DNA of 64,000 bases from Aporrectodea caliginosa (taxonomy: Eukaryota; Annelida; Clitellata; Crassiclitellata; Lumbricidae): contig JACEVL010000103.1 in NCBI GenBank assembly GCA_020284085.1, positions 174,001 through 238,000 on the forward strand, given 5' to 3'. Made by a program: the position numbers and the translations under genes. The first letter of the stretch is position 1, and every line of letters starts with the position of its first letter. The notes beneath the pieces are model-generated. The model searched no databases. It worked only from the letters and a program-made list of their open reading frames with translations, and was not told where the DNA came from. Positions 25,199-35,341 of the stretch are shown piece by piece.

Positions 25199-28100
25199 CT
25201 AAACTGATCCTCTACTCAAGTAATCAGATATCACATTGTTACATCCTTTGATATAATTGATTTTGAAGCAATAATTCTGTAATGCAAGACTCCACCTCAT
25301 CACTCTAGCATTCTTCATTCTCCCTTCCTTCATGTATTGCAATCCACAATGATCTGTTTCAATCACAAACTGTTTCCCAAATAGATATCTATCAAACTTC
25401 TCAATGCCCCACATTATGGCTAAACATTCTCTTTCTTCCACTGAATATCTTCTTTCTCTATCTAGTAACTTCCTACTTGCGTATGCAATAGGGTGATTTA
25501 CATCCTCGTATTTCTGCATTAACACACAACCTATTCCTATACCAGATGCATCCGTCTGAATCGTAAATTCCTTACTTAAGTCAGGTAACCTCACTATAGG
25601 TTTACTTGCTAACGCCTCCTTCAGCTTTACAAATGATTTCTCCAGTATTGGTGTCCAATCTACTACGTTTGGTGACTGTTTCTTAGTCAAGTCAGATAAT
25701 GGTGCCATTAATTCAGCACAATGAGGAATGAACTTCCTATAATAATTCACTGCGCCTAAGAAACTTCTCACCTGTTTCTTATTCTGTGGCCTCGGCATAT
25801 CCACTATTTTATCTATCGATTCTACCTTAGGACTTATTTCACTACCTTTGAGTGTGTGCCCCAGAAAATCTACCTTCCCGTACCCTAATGAACATTTCTT
25901 TGGTTTCAAAGTAAGTTTAGCCTTCCTTACTCGTTTGAAAAATTCTCTTAACACATTCATGTGATCATCCCATTCCACCGTATGCGCTAGTATGTCATCT
26001 ACATAACTTTCTAGATTCTTTGTTCCATATAGGACCTTTCTTATCATCCTATTATAACTTGAAGCACTGTTTATTAAGCCGAATGGCATGACTTTGAATT
26101 TAAACATTCCATTGGCGCAAATAAAAGTCGTATAATCCTGTGAGTTTTCTGCCATTGGTATTTGCCAGTAACCTTTGCAAAAATCGAATTTACTGTATAT
26201 CTTGCTCCCACTCAATTTATTAAAAACCTCTTCGTTCGACATCATGGGTTCCGGATCAAATACTGTTATCTTGTTTAACTGTTTGTAGTTACAACAGAGT
26301 CTATTCGACCCATCTGATTTCTTCACTACTACTAGTGGTGCAGCATATGCTGATTCAGATCTCTCTATTATCCCATTGTTCAACATTAACTCTATCTCTT
26401 TATCTATTTCTTTCTGTAAATGATATGGAGTTGGGTATGCTTTTGATCGAGTTGGTTCTGTACTAGTTAACTTAATCTCATGTTCAACAAGATCTGTCTT
26501 CCCTGGTACATCAGAAAATATATCGCTATATTCTTCTAATAATCTCATCATATCTCCTTTTTGTTTTTCACTCAAGTCTGGGTTTATATCAACATCCTTA
26601 TAATTCTCCTTTTGTTTACTGTTATATAACTCTAGGATCTCTTCCTCTCCATCTATTCCTATTTCTCCATCATGTACTACCGCTGACACATAAGCAACTA
26701 CTTCTGCTTCACCTGTTCTATCTTTTTCAACATTTGCTTTCTCCTCTAACATGTCTCTCCTGTCTATGTATTTCTTTAGCATGTTGATGTGGTATGTCTT
26801 AATCCTTCCATTCTTATCTTCAACTCTATAATCATACTCTCCTACTTTATCTCTTACGATTAATGGACCTTGCCATTGCATAAGTAGTTTGTTGTTGCTG
26901 GTCGGCAATAACAATAATACTTTATCTCCAATTTCAAGTTTCCTATTTCTCGACTTCTTGTCATAATACTTCTTGTTCTTCAACTGTGACTGACTGATAG
27001 CTTTCTGTGCCAATACACATGTTTCATCTATTCTCTCCCTCAATTCAAGTACATAAGTGTATGCATCTTTAATCTCCTCTTCTACAGTTCCATTAGTCCA
27101 CAATTCCTTTAGAATTTTAACCGGACCTCGACATGATCTACCGAATACTAATTCAAATGGTGTGAACCCGTGGCTTTCGTGTACCGTATCTCTCAATGCA
27201 AATAAGAGAGGTGTTAAATACCTATCCCACTCTTTTGGTTGTTCACCTATCAGCTTTCTTAGTGTCGCCTTAATTGTACCATTAAGTCTCTCGACACATC
27301 CGTTTCCCATTGCGTGGTAAGGGCTAGTCATGGTGTGCTTGATTAGCAACAACCTGTTCACATCTGCCATTAATTCTGATGTGAACTGACTTCCTCTGTC
27401 GGTATGGATCTTTTGTGGTATACCCATTCGACAATAAACACTGAATAATGCCTCAACCACTTCTTCTGTACTAATTCCCTTTAAAGGTATGGCTTCTGGA
27501 TACCTAGTGCTCAAATCTATTATGGTCAACACGTATCTGTACCCCCTGACTGACATTGGATTTACAGGACCTATTATATCAACACAGATATGGTTGAAGG
27601 GTACATCCACTATTGGTAAATGTCCCATCGGTGCCCTATAATTCACCTTCTTGTCTACAGCTCTCTGACAAGTATCGCAACTAAGCACGTATCTACGTAC
27701 ATCCTGATTTATTGACGGCCAATAGAAGTCATTAGTAATCTTACTCAATGTCTTCGTTATTCCTAGATGTGCAGATAAAAGAGAACAATGTGCGATCAAC
27801 ATTACCTTATCTCGAAGTGTCTTTGGAACCATTAACTGTAACTTAATTTCGTCTTTTAGGATTTCCTTGTACAGTCTATACAGTAATCCATTTTCTTTGA
27901 CAAATCTTATCTTGCCTGTCTGCTCTTCTACATCTTTTGTCTGATCGGCTATCTCCATGTACTTCTTTAGAGTTTCGTCCTCCATTTGCAATCTTTTAAT
28001 CTCCTCAGGAGTTACTTTAAGATCGGGTAATTTCGCGTATTTTAGAGGTCTAAACTTTTCGACTTTAGCGCTCGCCTCTCTCGTCTCAACAGCGGCCATC

Positions 28101-30004
28101 GTTAGTCGATGTTTACATTCTTCGATGACGTCATCCGTCGCGGTGACATCACGATCTATGTGTATATCCTCTTCTCTACTGCTTTCTGTATGCTTGTGTA
28201 TCTCCGAGTATTTGTTTTGACCTGTGTTTGTTTCAATGTCAACCTCGGCTCTATTACACGTATCACTTTCCAAATTTACTTCTGCCGTTTTATCTTTTCC
28301 TAGTAAATACCTTACTCCATTTATCTTCCCTATTATAACAGGTTTTACAGGATCTTCCATTACAAGGGCTTCTATTTGTCCGGTGAAATATTCTCCCTCG
28401 ATTATAACATTTGCTGTGGGAAATAACTTGGTACTTCCATCAATTAGTGTGCATAATGTTTCTTTACCCGTCAATGCTGAATTGTCTATCAGGCTTCTCT
28501 TGACAACACAACACGTAGCACCTGAATCGTATAAACACTCTGATTCTATTCCATTCAGTTTGACCCAGTGCTGTGAATTGACATTACTTGACCTATGCAG
28601 ATCATGACAATCCATATCCATGACAAAAGCACTTGTTACTTTCTCACTTGCTTCACTTGTCCTAATCTGTGGAATCCTCCAATTATCTGATTCTGATCTA
28701 CACATTACACCACATCTACCTCGACTATTCATTATCTTATGTCTGCTATTCTCAAACACTTGAATAGCTGCAGCTGTATGCTTAACATGACCTTTGAATT
28801 TATTTGGGCAGTTGTATGCCTTATGACCAGCTATTTTACAGACATAACAGACAATTCCCTTCTCATTGTTCTGTGTTCTTTCTTTGTGAAAATCTCTGTT
28901 ATTTACCCTACTCCTATTGGTTTCACCATGCCATTCATTAGCAGCTTTGAACCTATTTGTTGCATTGGTAAACTTATCCTTGGTTCTTTCTTCAAATACT
29001 TTATGTTGGTCTCTGTCAAATGTGAACCTTGGTTTTACTCTCATACTGGTATCACCATGTTTGTACCCGTGAGCTTCAATGTATGCCTCCGCATGAGTTA
29101 ACATGTCCTTGAGTTTAATCTTACCTTTCTCCTTAATAAAGATCTTCAATTCTGGTGAGCAGGTTGTGAAGAATTGTTCCTTCAATATTAAACTCTCTAA
29201 CCCTTCAAATGTTTCCTCATATCCTGCTAAGGCCATCCACTGTCTAAGGTATCTCCTCAATCTTTCCAAAAATTGAGAACAATTCTCTCCAATTTCAATT
29301 CGACTTTCTCTAAATTTTTGTCTGTAACCGCCTTCTGTCAATCTAAACCTCTTGAGCAATTGTTCTTTAAGACATTCATAATTTTGTGCCTCTCTAGAAG
29401 ATAATCTCTGGTAGACTTCTAAGGCTTTCCCTTCTAGATGTCTAGCTAGTGTTAAGGACCAAAGTTTTTGCGGAATCTCGTACGCCTCCACTGTCCTTTC
29501 AAATCTTAATAAATATGCGTCTAAGCAATCCTTGTTTTCATTAAAATTGGGAAATTTAATGTCTCTCATTCCCCTTCCATTATTTCCACTATTTCCTTCT
29601 TCATTATCATTTACAAACATTACATTACTGCCTCCATTTTGTTGACGATCAGCAGTCGCCCTTGCTTCAATCTCTTTGACCTTAAGCTCTATCTCAAGTT
29701 TCTTTAATTCTAATTCCATTTGTCTCTTCGCTCGTTCCTCCTCAGCTTGCCGTTTAGCTCGCTCATCCTCAGCTTGTCTCTTAGCTCGCTCATCCTCTAC
29801 TTGTCTCTTAGCTCGCTCATCCTCTAATTGGCGCTTTGCCCTCTCTTCTTCTAATAACTCTCTAGCCTTTTTATCTTCTCTCTCTTTGGCTCTTTCCTCT
29901 CTCAGTTCAGCCTGACGCTCCTTCACGAAATTTTTCAGTTCCTCTGCTTCCATCCCCATCTCTTGGCCCATCTTTAACCACTGTTGGTAGTCAGTAACGG
30001 ACAT
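25199..30004 (-). CDS. Gag-Pol polyprotein with PR-INT-RT-RNaseH order
   Basis: A single 1601-residue frame. Residues about 35-110 are a charged helix made of repeats of the type EDERAKRQ. A gag region follows, then a CCHC knuckle (CYVCKIAGHKAYNC) near residue 383. The aspartic protease has DSGAT near 491. Next comes the integrase: a zinc-binding HHCC part near 735-770, then the catalytic acidic residues in VDIIGP (about 808), HTDRGSQF (about 868) and VERLNG (about 905). Only after this come the reverse transcriptase with SKFDFCKGYWQIP (about 1275) and YVDD (about 1335), and RNase H starting with TDASGIG (about 1487). In most Ty3/gypsy elements integrase is last. The swapped order is the hallmark of Gmr1-like elements described from deuterostomes. 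No stop or frameshift is present and no env gene follows. Confidence 0.95.
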   Translation of the reverse strand: MSVTDYQQWLKMGQEMGMEAEELKNFVKERQAELREERAKEREDKKARELLEEERAKRQLEDERAKRQVEDERAKRQAEDERAKRQAEEERAKRQMELELKKLEIELKVKEIEARATADRQQNGGSNVMFVNDNEEGNSGNNGRGMRDIKFPNFNENKDCLDAYLLRFERTVEAYEIPQKLWSLTLARHLEGKALEVYQRLSSREAQNYECLKEQLLKRFRLTEGGYRQKFRESRIEIGENCSQFLERLRRYLRQWMALAGYEETFEGLESLILKEQFFTTCSPELKIFIKEKGKIKLKDMLTHAEAYIEAHGYKHGDTSMRVKPRFTFDRDQHKVFEERTKDKFTNATNRFKAANEWHGETNRSRVNNRDFHKERTQNNEKGIVCYVCKIAGHKAYNCPNKFKGHVKHTAAAIQVFENSRHKIMNSRGRCGVMCRSESDNWRIPQIRTSEASEKVTSAFVMDMDCHDLHRSSNVNSQHWVKLNGIESECLYDSGATCCVVKRSLIDNSALTGKETLCTLIDGSTKLFPTANVIIEGEYFTGQIEALVMEDPVKPVIIGKINGVRYLLGKDKTAEVNLESDTCNRAEVDIETNTGQNKYSEIHKHTESSREEDIHIDRDVTATDDVIEECKHRLTMAAVETREASAKVEKFRPLKYAKLPDLKVTPEEIKRLQMEDETLKKYMEIADQTKDVEEQTGKIRFVKENGLLYRLYKEILKDEIKLQLMVPKTLRDKVMLIAHCSLLSAHLGITKTLSKITNDFYWPSINQDVRRYVLSCDTCQRAVDKKVNYRAPMGHLPIVDVPFNHICVDIIGPVNPMSVRGYRYVLTIIDLSTRYPEAIPLKGISTEEVVEALFSVYCRMGIPQKIHTDRGSQFTSELMADVNRLLLIKHTMTSPYHAMGNGCVERLNGTIKATLRKLIGEQPKEWDRYLTPLLFALRDTVHESHGFTPFELVFGRSCRGPVKILKELWTNGTVEEEIKDAYTYVLELRERIDETCVLAQKAISQSQLKNKKYYDKKSRNRKLEIGDKVLLLLPTSNNKLLMQWQGPLIVRDKVGEYDYRVEDKNGRIKTYHINMLKKYIDRRDMLEEKANVEKDRTGEAEVVAYVSAVVHDGEIGIDGEEEILELYNSKQKENYKDVDINPDLSEKQKGDMMRLLEEYSDIFSDVPGKTDLVEHEIKLTSTEPTRSKAYPTPYHLQKEIDKEIELMLNNGIIERSESAYAAPLVVVKKSDGSNRLCCNYKQLNKITVFDPEPMMSNEEVFNKLSGSKIYSKFDFCKGYWQIPMAENSQDYTTFICANGMFKFKVMPFGLINSASSYNRMIRKVLYGTKNLESYVDDILAHTVEWDDHMNVLREFFKRVRKAKLTLKPKKCSLGYGKVDFLGHTLKGSEISPKVESIDKIVDMPRPQNKKQVRSFLGAVNYYRKFIPHCAELMAPLSDLTKKQSPNVVDWTPILEKSFVKLKEALASKPIVRLPDLSKEFTIQTDASGIGIGCVLMQKYEDVNHPIAYASRKLLDRERRYSVEERECLAIMWGIEKFDRYLFGKQFVIETDHCGLQYMKEGRMKNARVMRWSLALQNYCFKINYIKGCNNVISDYLSRGSV

Positions 30005-31099
30005 TTTACTTGCTTACTTTTGTTTCGGCTAAGTAATAAATTAATAGCTTTGTGCTATATAAAATTCTCGAATACTAATGACGCTCTATATGTAACCTCT
30101 TATTGATATGTACTCTATGGAATTACTACGTCATAAATTTAATATCTAATCGCACCGTTTCGAATGTCCTACAGATGCGTACCGTTATAATTCAAATTAA
30201 ACTAATCAATCTACTACTATCCTAATGCACATTAACTAACGGTTTACTTAAGCACAATAAAGTCTCTCAAATCCTGGACTATGAGCTCCCAAAGTTGTAG
30301 CCTAATAATTAATATATAGCTTTTAAGCTTAGTCGAACTTGGCTGAGAAGGCCTTACGTACGATAAGTGTTGTTGAAAATATTGACACTGGACACATGGT
30401 AGTAAATAGATTAAAATAATATTGAAAACATAAGTCAATCCTGTACAACGATTATAGCAAATCCTATCTACCTATAGTGGCGTATTTAATCTACAATAAA
30501 TAGATTATTATGAGGCTTATCTGATTCCCCATTACAAGTGCACGTGGATCCCATGTCGAAGTTATCGTAGAAGAATTCTTGGATTGGTCTCACGTAGTCG
30601 TAGATACTCGAGGTTCAATCGCTGGTCTCGAATACGTACATCACTTCTCCGTCTTTGAAAGTCAAGGTAGCGTAGAAATATCCGAATCCACACGTAGGAA
30701 GATCAAAGATGTTAGAGCCGTAGGCTAAGATATGACACTTCCTATCTCCTCTGTGTATTCGGTTTGGGTGGTGGTCAAAAGTACACAAACCCGTGGCGCC
30801 ACTAGCGACTGGCTGACCAACTTCTTAGCAAAGATAGACGCGGTACATCACTACGACAAATACTGGATAAGTTATAACTGTAGCTGCCGTAAACTAACAC
30901 ATTTAAACAGTATATTAAATATTATAGTAATAATGAATACAAATTATATAGTAATGTGTTTGTTAACTCTCCACTTCTTACACCTGTTCTCACATAATAA
31001 AACAATAACAGCATATAACTAAGCAATTCGTATCATAGAATTTTGCAGTGCATGTTATAAGCAAATTTATTTATGTATAGCCAGGTTTAGCAGACGATG

Positions 31100-31232
31100 A
31101 AGCAGAGCAATTGTGCGCGAAGGACTTGCTCATGGTCCATATGTATACACAATAACCGCCTGGATGAGGATCGAACCCGTATTCTCCACGTTACAGGTTA
31201 ACCACTCTAACCAGTCGGCCACCGTGCCACAT
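31100..31232 (-). repeat. tRNA-derived SINE (family 3) within the DNA transposon
   Basis: On the minus strand: GGCACGGTGGCCGACTGGTT, then GGGTTCGATCCTC, then GAGCAAGTCCTTCGCGCAC. The DNA transposon carried this copy when it inserted into the LTR. Confidence 0.7.
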
Positions 31233-31574
31233 TAGCAGCTCTGACTGAATTTAGCGTGGTGTGACAACCCACACCTCAAAATTATGATTATTTAGTACAA
31301 TGCTCAAAATTGGTCATTCAGAATCAGAAGCCTACCACTCAGAAGTTACTAGTCAATCTTAGAATCTCTTTGCTAGTCCTGATAATCAGGCATAACAATA
31401 TACAGCCAACAACGATGCGGTGTCCAAAAAAATTGGAACATAAAGTTACATTTTAAGCTTGCATCAGAATTAGGCCTAAGCATTTGATCACTGCACAGTG
31501 CACAAACATCACTCGGCAAGCATTTAGGGTAAACGTGTAGTTTAGCGTCCTAAATTATTCGCCCGTTGTAGCAC

Positions 31575-31860
31575 TGTTGTTTTTCATCAGTCCAACTTCT
31601 ACTTTGGCGAGAATCATTTTCATCGATCCAGCTTCCATTACGCAAAAATTCGTTTCATCAGTCCAGCTTCTATTTAAGCAGGAATTATTTTTCATCAATA
31701 CAACTTTTATTTCATTAATAATTATTTTCCATCAATCCAGCTTCTATTTAAGCAAGATTCTTTTCATCAGCCCCACTTCGATTTAAGGAAAAATTATTTT
31801 CATCTATCCGACTTCTATTTAGCAAGAATTCGTTTCATCAATGCAACTTGTTTACGACCA
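31575..31860. repeat. Tandem array of about 30-45 bp units (CATCAATCCAACTTCTATTT)
   Basis: Diverged units containing CATCARTCCARCTTCTATTT followed by AAGCAAGAAT repeat several times. The same unit occurs singly or in short arrays near 12110-12210, 12565-12590, 47185-47450 and 47655-47765, so it belongs to an interspersed family with a minisatellite-like core. Confidence 0.75.
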
Positions 31861-33088
31861 ACGCTAAAACCCACGCCATTCGGTTGGTGGCGCCACACAT
31901 CCCAAGGTAGGTGAGGTGTACATTCAGATGCATGGAGTGTCATATCTTAGCCTACGGCTCTAACATCTTTGGGAAGATAGTCTCACGCTTTAAATTCCTC
32001 ACAACTAACCGTCCAATTGGCTCGCAGTTGGCTCCGAATGACGATCGCTCCCAAACAACCTCGCAACAGTAATTCCAGTTGAATGTTAGTCTTTCCAAGC
32101 TTACGCCGGAACGAATGACTTAGCAATCCCACTGTTTTACTCCGTTACACATCCACTTTCTCTCAACAGTAACTACAGCAGAATGACAGTCTTTCCTAAC
32201 TTACGCAGGAACGATTGACTTCAAATCTCGCCGTCTTACTTCATCGAATAATGTCGTGGCAACGCTTCACTACCACCGACGCTCGCAAGATTAAAGTTCG
32301 CTCGAACTTCACTTCGATCGAAACACTTTAAATCCTGGATTCACCGTGATCGCTCCTAATAAAGTCGATCCACGTATATCTCCGCAACTCAAACGATGCT
32401 GCTGTTTCCTTCCTTTCTCGGCAATTCTTTTTTACCACTCCCTTCTCTTGAACTTACAACGTCTCAACTGTCATTACCGGTCTTTAACCGTCCCTGTGTT
32501 TCTATCCACCTAGCGTCATTGGTCGCTTAGCAACATAGCACATCACGTGACATTTAAATTACGTTTAAAAGCCTCTTACCTAGTCTAATATTATATTTAT
32601 GTATCGCCACCACATCTTTTATATATCGCCACTGTAATTGACTAGCTTATACTAGTATTATATTAATTAATTAGTTAAACATGGCATTTGATAAGATTTA
32701 ATCGCTACAAGCTCATCTTCCAAGAAGCATACAAATAGATGTGATATCTCCACAAATTAACGCAGAGTATGTCAGACTAAATTAGTTTAATTAATAAAGC
32801 CTTTGCATCCAATGACAATGTCATGTCGGTCAAAGTTCATCATATTTCACTATTTCTAATAACATCCATGAGCTGCTACTGTTTCATCTACTGTTTCATG
32901 AAGCTACCCACAAACAAAAACTTGTAGGTTTGTCAAAAAAGCAGATCGATTCCCTGACTTTTGTAACGTGATAAAAGCATCTGAGGCATTTAGGGGCAAT
33001 ATAAATATTAAAGCATTAGTGCACTAAATACTGTCATGATTTTCTTTCTCAGTTTCTTAAAGGCAACATGGTGAAAGATCTAAACTCC

Positions 33089-34384
33089 TTAAGCTTTGGC
33101 TTTGTCACTCTGTTCTCTTCTTTCCATCAGTTGACGTCTTGCCTTGTCTTCGATGTACGACCGCTCCAGTTCCTCCACAACCTTTTCAGTCAGTTGTGAC
33201 TGGAACTTGATGAGCGCTCCGACCGCATCTCTTTCGTATCGAATTATGTTTTGTTTTGCCAGAGCCGTTATGTCCTGCTGTGACGTTTCTTTGATTGCTT
33301 TTGACAACTTCAGACGCCTGTTCGGCGATTTTCTCAAAGCAGAAACAACGAGCCAAGTGGACGGATTCCGTGACACCTGTACGAACTTCTCCCGTTCACG
33401 ATCTTTGAGTAGTTCCATCGTTTCCTCTATAGATTTTCCGAGCACGAAATCTCGTTTGAATGTGACCAGATGAACCATCCGACCACCAACCAACTCCACC
33501 ACTTGTGCAGCCTGCTCTTCACTCATCGTTTTCTGGTTGGCATCCGAGCGAGACGTCTCAAGGAACGGTGGAGTCGTGAGGAACGCCATTGCTTCCTCTT
33601 CCGAAAGATCATTCACAATCAGAGGCGTTCCTGCTCTCGACCAGCTGCTTGAATTCTTGTGAAACAATTGCTCCGTGTCTTCATCGTTGTTGACAAAAAT
33701 GACTTTGACGGTGTTTGTGTCTGCCCAGAGTTTTGCCTTGTCCTGGATTTTCTCCAGTGCACCAGGCATGTGACTGAGCAGAGTATTTGCACCATCGATG
33801 ATCAGGACGACTGGGCGACCTGTGATCTGTAAGTATCGAAAGGATGATTCCTCAATGGCATTCAGGACTCGTGTCAGCTTGCTGTCCTTGTCTCGTTGTG
33901 GGAAAGAGTTAATACGCATGGCAAAGTCCAAGAAGAACTGGTAACTTACATGCTCATCGTAAAAGAATTTTACAGCTGAGGCCAGACTTTCGGGAAACGA
34001 TTTGCCTTGTGATACCGAGACATAGACAGGCGCTCCTAATTTCTGTTTGCCAGACTGTGCCATCATTTTGCGAACCAGTTCAACGATAAGACGTGTCTTT
34101 CCAGTTCCAACCTCTCCGTTGATTAGATAATACTCATTCGAAAAGTGAGTATTCATGATGTCCTCCAGGGTTTTTTCAAGATCATGGCGGTGGAAGTAGG
34201 AAATTTCATAATGGTTTTCGGCAAGTGGTGGCAGAATGTTGCCTGTTGAATAGATGTCAAGCATGCGATGATACCGAGAGTAGTCTTTGTACATGACATA
34301 GCTTCCACTTGCTGTAACTCCACCAATGAGGGAAATAACAGCTCCAGATCTAATAAAATTGCCTATTGCCTGTCTCCAAGCCAT
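33089..34384 (-). CDS. Membrane-anchored P-loop ATPase, single exon, 431 aa
   Basis: One uninterrupted frame starts at an ATG in GAAATGG context. Residues about 13-32 form a single hydrophobic segment (GAVISLIGGVTASGSYVMY), so the protein is probably anchored by its N terminus in a membrane. A Walker A motif GEVGTGKT lies at residues 90-97, and a Walker B strand VVLIIDGAN has its aspartate near 197. A strand VKVIFVNNDED near 227-236 sits where a sensor region would be. A C-terminal helical part with GGRMVHLVTFKRDF follows, then a charged tail. The layout fits STAND/archaeal-ATPase-type P-loop NTPases, but I do not recognise a named orthologue. The compartment (ER, mitochondrion or other) cannot be told from the sequence. 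Lack of introns beside three multi-exon genes suggests a retrocopy or a family that is naturally intronless. The stop is 380 bases from the end of the LTR element. Confidence 0.85.
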   Translation of the reverse strand: MAWRQAIGNFIRSGAVISLIGGVTASGSYVMYKDYSRYHRMLDIYSTGNILPPLAENHYEISYFHRHDLEKTLEDIMNTHFSNEYYLINGEVGTGKTRLIVELVRKMMAQSGKQKLGAPVYVSVSQGKSFPESLASAVKFFYDEHVSYQFFLDFAMRINSFPQRDKDSKLTRVLNAIEESSFRYLQITGRPVVLIIDGANTLLSHMPGALEKIQDKAKLWADTNTVKVIFVNNDEDTEQLFHKNSSSWSRAGTPLIVNDLSEEEAMAFLTTPPFLETSRSDANQKTMSEEQAAQVVELVGGRMVHLVTFKRDFVLGKSIEETMELLKDREREKFVQVSRNPSTWLVVSALRKSPNRRLKLSKAIKETSQQDITALAKQNIIRYERDAVGALIKFQSQLTEKVVEELERSYIEDKARRQLMERREQSDKAKA

Positions 34385-34509
34385 TTCCCCAAAACGCTCC
34401 TTGCTCCAAACAATGATACACAGACCTACAACATAATCAAAACTAAATTTTCACCAAAAGAACTGTCAGCAGTAATTATTGTTTTACCTCAACATAGTAA
34501 GCATATAAC

Positions 34510-34830
34510 TCTTAGTTGAACCAGTTAAGTGACAATGATACTAGTTATAAAATGCATGAAAATATGGTTTCTTTGTGTTTGGGCCCTTTTGGGGTCATTA
34601 GCCGATAGAAGGAAGCAGTTTGATATTTTCTGTTTTTTTCCTAGTGGATAGCTCATATTAGGACAGACAAAAACCTTAGTTGCACCTTAGTTATGTGATG
34701 CTTATAGTGAGCAAATGTGTGAAAACAAGATTTCTCCATGTTTCGGCCCTTTTGGGGCCTCTTACATATTAGCTTATGCAGTTTGAAACGTTCTGGTGAC
34801 TGCCTGGGAGAATGACTGTTGGTATTTGGA
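34510..34830. repeat. Diverged tandem duplication upstream of the ATPase gene
   Basis: Two units of about 160 bp, each starting TTAGTTG, with GGCCCTTTTGGGG in the middle (34583 and 34747) and GCAGTTTGA near the end. It lies about 130-450 bp upstream of the ATPase start codon. Confidence 0.6.
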
Positions 34831-34831
34831 C

Positions 34832-35341
34832 AAACTTATAGTATCAGGGACTGAAGTTTATGGTGTGGATTCTGCAGTGAGTAGTTGACCTGAAATATAC
34901 ACACTCTATATATACTTAGATGGGAGCGTTTCATATGACATAGTATGTCGTCGCAATTAGGGTCTTCTTAGGCGTCGTGAGGGTCGGTTAAGGTCAAGGT
35001 TAGTGCTTCGGGTTATGTTTGCCATGTTTTGTAATAACAACACGCACCATAACTGACCCTCCAGATGCCTTTAAGTTTTATGCTGCATGTCGGTTAACGT
35101 CAGGATTAGGGTTAGTGTAAGGTTAGGCATTGTTGTTATGCATTGTGAGGGTCAGTTTGCGTTATATATTTGCCATGCCAGTTTTGTTGCGGCCAATGTC
35201 AGCATGCCTAATAATACAATACAATACATTTAGACATTTATAGCGTGCTTTAACAAGACAAGTCTTGCACGAAAGCGTGTTTGCGCTGTGTTCTAATAGA
35301 CTGTATTACCCGAAACATACAGCCCCCGATACTATAAGTTT
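34832..35341. mobile_element. TIR element with ends AAACTTATAGTATC
   Basis: The left end AAACTTATAGTATCAGGGAC mirrors the right end GATACTATAAGTTT with a CAGCCCCC neighbour. The interior has TTAGGCGTCGTGAGGGTCGG, shared with the 198-bp copy at 47449-47646, and several TTAGGGTTAG-like pieces. No coding. Confidence 0.75.

Larger units (their letters stand above)
30704..31971. mobile_element. Non-autonomous DNA transposon inserted in the 5' LTR
   Basis: A 1268-bp insertion with perfect terminal inverted repeats of about 36 bp starting CAAAGATGTTAGAGCCGTAG. The 7-bp duplication GGAAGAT lies at 30697-30703 and 31972-31978. Empty-site sequence is provided by the other LTR at 24265-24275. A subterminal GGTGGCGCCAC/GTGGCGCCAC inverted pair is present. 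No transposase frame is visible. Inside are a tRNA-type SINE piece (about 31100-31230) and a tandem array (about 31575-31860). The superfamily is not assigned; a 7-bp duplication is compatible with several. Confidence 0.9.
23856..32709 (-). mobile_element. Complete Ty3/gypsy LTR retrotransposon, Gmr1-type gene order
   Basis: Two LTRs (23856-24993, and 30296-32709 split by a later insertion) flank one 1601-codon gag-pol frame. Each LTR begins TGTAG and ends CTACA. The host duplication AGCTC (5 bp) abuts both outer ends (23851-23855 and 32710-32714). Next to the 3' LTR a purine run AAGAGGGGG reads on the element strand (about 25001-25013), a likely polypurine tract. A TGGGAGCTCATAG stretch 3-5 bases inside the 5' LTR is where a primer site would be, but I cannot match it to a tRNA. 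The LTRs look identical over about 1138 bases except a one-base change and one extra T near 32430, so the insertion is very recent. Confidence 0.95.
30296..32709 (-). repeat. 5' LTR of the Ty3/gypsy element, split by an insertion
   Basis: The LTR parts are 30296-30703 and 31979-32709 (after one copy of the 7-bp duplication). They match the 3' LTR almost perfectly. The interruption lies inside the promoter-bearing LTR, so this copy may be transcriptionally damaged although its protein frame is intact. Confidence 0.95.

Noticed and set aside
27057..29101. Plus-strand open frames within 25.2-30.0 kb
   Set aside because: Antisense shadows of the gag-pol frame.
31575..31860. CRISPR-like array
   Set aside because: Eukaryotic context, diverged unit and no unique spacers of constant length; it is a minisatellite-like core of a transposon.
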